Assembly: GCA_026545225.1 (NCBI GenBank)
Contig: CM048853.1
Coordinates: 52,881,255 to 52,945,254 of the forward strand
Source: Cornus controversa
Taxonomy: Eukaryota > Streptophyta > Magnoliopsida > Cornales > Cornaceae
DNA length: 64,000 bases
Reading direction: 5' to 3'
Position numbers and translations under genes: made by a program. The notes under the pieces are model-generated. The model had not been told where the DNA came from. It ran no database searches and saw only the letters and a list, made by a program, of their open reading frames with translations. This document shows, piece after piece, positions 62,069 to 64,000 of the stretch; position 1 is the first letter of the stretch, and the number at the start of each line of letters is the position of its first letter.

Positions 62069-62632
62069 CTAGAAAGCACGGACACTTCACTGAAGGTGCC
62101 GTACCCGTGTCGGACACTCGGACACCGTGTCGGACACTCGGACACTCCGCGGACACGTGTCGGACACTTCGTACCCGTGTCCTAACATTTTTCTTTTTAG
62201 GACACTTCTCGGACACTCCTTAGACACTTCTCGGACACTTCTTGGACACTCCTCAAAGACGTATCGGACACTTTATAACAGTGATATATATTCAAATATT
62301 TCGAATGAAAATTATATTATACTAAGTTATGATTAAAATTTAAGCTAAATATATATAGAAGACTAAATAAGTCTGGTTCTTTAACTTATTTTAATCTATT
62401 TGTCTATTTTTGTTTATAAGTTTGTTTGATTTTTAATTATTTGATGATGAATTGAAGTATTTATGTAATGTAGTATTTTTTTATTGAATAATTAATAGAT
62501 ATTAATATATTATATTATTATTTTATAGCCGTATCCTCGCCGTGTCCGTGTCCTATTTTTTTAAAATTTCCCGTATCGCCATGTCCGTGTCGTGTCGTAC
62601 CCGTGTTCCGTGTCCGTGTCCGTGCTTCCTAG
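62069..62632. mobile_element. hAT-type MITE of the 'gatacgg' family, copy 4, nested
   Basis: A 564-bp element with a perfect 8-bp duplication, aggtaagt, at 62061-62068 and 62633-62640. The ends are ctagaaagcacggacac and, reversed, ctaggaagcacggacac. The arms are tandem cggacact/cgtgtcc repeats. It lies in the right arm of the Mutator-like element; the left arm (near 61195) preserves the uninterrupted site. Confidence 0.92.
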
Positions 62633-62699
62633 AGGTAAGTGTTATAAAGTCATTTTAGAAGGGAGGTAAGTGTAATTTGCCCATATATGTGTGTGTCTG

Positions 62700-62859
62700 T
62701 GTGTGTGGGGCTTTCCGAAGTCGGACTCTCGTAAAACGATTATCGGATCTACGGAATCGGGTGATCTGAAAGAGAGCAATCCTTCGAATCGCAAGATTGA
62801 GGCGAGTTTTGCCACTCTTTTTCTTTTGAATTCATTTATCTACACATCTCTAAATACAT

Positions 62860-62891
<32 letters not shown>

Positions 62892-64000
62892 TTATAGATG
62901 ATCTCTGATTTATGTTGTAATATGTGCGATCTTTGAATTTCGAGGTATTCGATTGTGACTCTGGTAGTGAAATTTTGATCCGTTTATTTCCTGGTAGTAG
63001 AAAACATGAGATCTGATTCTCTCGTATATGCTAGGGTTTAGGTGTGGGTGATATGCTATACTTTTCTAATTCTATATCTGTGAAAATTCGCACACTTTGA
63101 CGTGATTGATTTGTGCTGATTTGACTCTGATTAGTTGGTTATGATCTACTTTTTGATTGATTCTATTGCGTTCTGAGCTCGGTTGATCCAACATTTCCGC
63201 GGGAAAATAGTTTTACGAACTTCGATGTGGTGATTATGTTCTGGTTTTGATGAAATACATATACATATACGTGTGTGTACACATATACATATACATTTGT
63301 GTATTTTTTGGTACATGCATGTTTTTTACTTCTTTGGACAAGAAAACTTTTGTTTCATGAATACTTGAAACCTATGTGATGAAGCAATTGCTTATTTCCT
63401 TCCAGGTCGGAGGGATTTGCACATTTTACTTATTTTTTGTGTGATGGTTTTTTGTTTAGTTAAAGGATGCACTCTATGTGTTTGAAGGGTGTGCTTAGAA
63501 GATGAAGGTTTTTCTGCAGTATTCTAGGGTCTGTTGTGCTGCTGTTTTTTTCATATAAATGGTGACTCGGGGAATTGTTAATGTCATTTGACTGGTGTGT
63601 CAATCTAATTTTCCCATGTGATGCATTGTTTATATGCCTGTCTTTACAACTTGCTTCTAGAAATCTACATTAATATGATGCAAACATTGAAAAAAAAAAA
63701 CCTGGAATTATTTATAAGGTTTTGTTCTGCTATCGCATGGTAACTGAGTGGCTTCATTGTATTAGATATGTAGCATATGAATAAACTAGTTCATCAAGGG
63801 GAAGCAAGGAAATTTAGAGTATCCGCAGAATATATATGGAGATTTTTAGGATTTCTTGAGACCTACTGACTTAATTTCCTTTCCATTTACGTTGATGGCC
63901 GCCTTCTGATGATTAATCTTCACAGAACGTAACTGGTCATTTAAGTTCCATGGACACTTTACTGAAGTAAGTACTCTCTTTGGTGATACATAGAAAAGAA
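62700..64000 (+). other. Probable 5' end of a gene continuing beyond the window
   Basis: A first, mostly untranslated exon may run from about 62710 to a donor at cgag/gtattcg (about 62942). After roughly 1 kb of T-rich intron-like DNA comes a candidate exon, 63926-63966, between cttcacag and a strong donor gtaagta. It contains ATGGACACTTTACTG (MDTLL), so translation may begin at 63950. The 68-residue frame in the first exon has an (AT)n-coded tail and is less convincing. Product unknown. Confidence 0.4.

Larger units (their letters stand above)
61151..62682. mobile_element. Mutator-like element with long inverted repeats, split by a MITE
   Basis: Inverted arms of about 185 bp begin gaacaaattacacttacatc and, reversed, gggcaaattacacttacctc, and run to atcaaaatttaatcttaaaa. 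The right arm is interrupted by the MITE at 62069-62632. Inside, a 351-bp unit is duplicated in tandem (61335 and 61686), C-rich and open in the plus frame (PPPTSVSTKLHHLRHQHSP). It may be captured host sequence (Pack-MULE style) or low-complexity filler. The flanks are (AT)-rich, so the target duplication cannot be judged. Confidence 0.75.

Overview
The window is nuclear DNA from a flowering plant, most likely a eudicot. The evidence is two plant-specific C2H2 zinc-finger genes with QALGGH fingers and DLN-type EAR motifs, an intron-containing F-box/LRR gene, an AT-rich background full of (AT)n and (GA)n microsatellites, and a dense load of plant-type MITEs, Mutator-like and hAT-like elements and LTR retrotransposon remains. 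I cannot name the species. No operon, prophage, CRISPR array or rRNA is present, and I found no convincing intact tRNA gene.

Genes, left to right. A ZAT4/ZAT9-like zinc-finger gene lies on the minus strand (CDS 7200-8294). A second, larger ZAT-like gene lies on the same strand about 20 kb on (28788-30215). Both lack introns, carry several zinc fingers and end in a DLNLPAP repression motif, so both probably encode nuclear transcriptional repressors. An F-box/leucine-rich-repeat gene with one intron lies on the plus strand (51043-53612, 494 residues) and probably encodes an SCF ubiquitin-ligase substrate receptor. Weaker coding-like segments follow at 54473-55463 and 58183-58262. The right edge (about 62700-64000) looks like the 5' end of another plus-strand gene with an intron in its leader. 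These genes show no sign of working together.

Everything else is mostly repeat. 8.5-28 kb holds MITEs, a 115-bp triple tandem repeat, a roughly 210-bp triple repeat with a tRNA-like B box, a 1.04-kb Mutator-type element with a perfect 9-bp target duplication, a short gene-less LTR element (24565-26036) and a two-part minisatellite. 31-38 kb holds Tourist-like MITEs, a tRNA-derived SINE, a deleted hAT element and another inverted-repeat element. 38.5-48.7 kb is one nested structure: a Mutator-like pair of ends encloses a decayed Tekay/Del-like Ty3/gypsy element, which holds two gag copies, one of them split by a hAT-type MITE. 49-63 kb holds more hAT-type and Mutator-type MITEs, several with perfect target duplications, and a Mutator-like element whose right arm has been split by a MITE.

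I found no clear new biological system. The most useful observations are the nested elements with readable empty sites, a four-copy MITE family with 'gatacgg' arms, the repeats that abut and enter the F-box coding region, and the unidentified coding-like exons downstream of it. All alignments were made by eye, and percent identities are rough.
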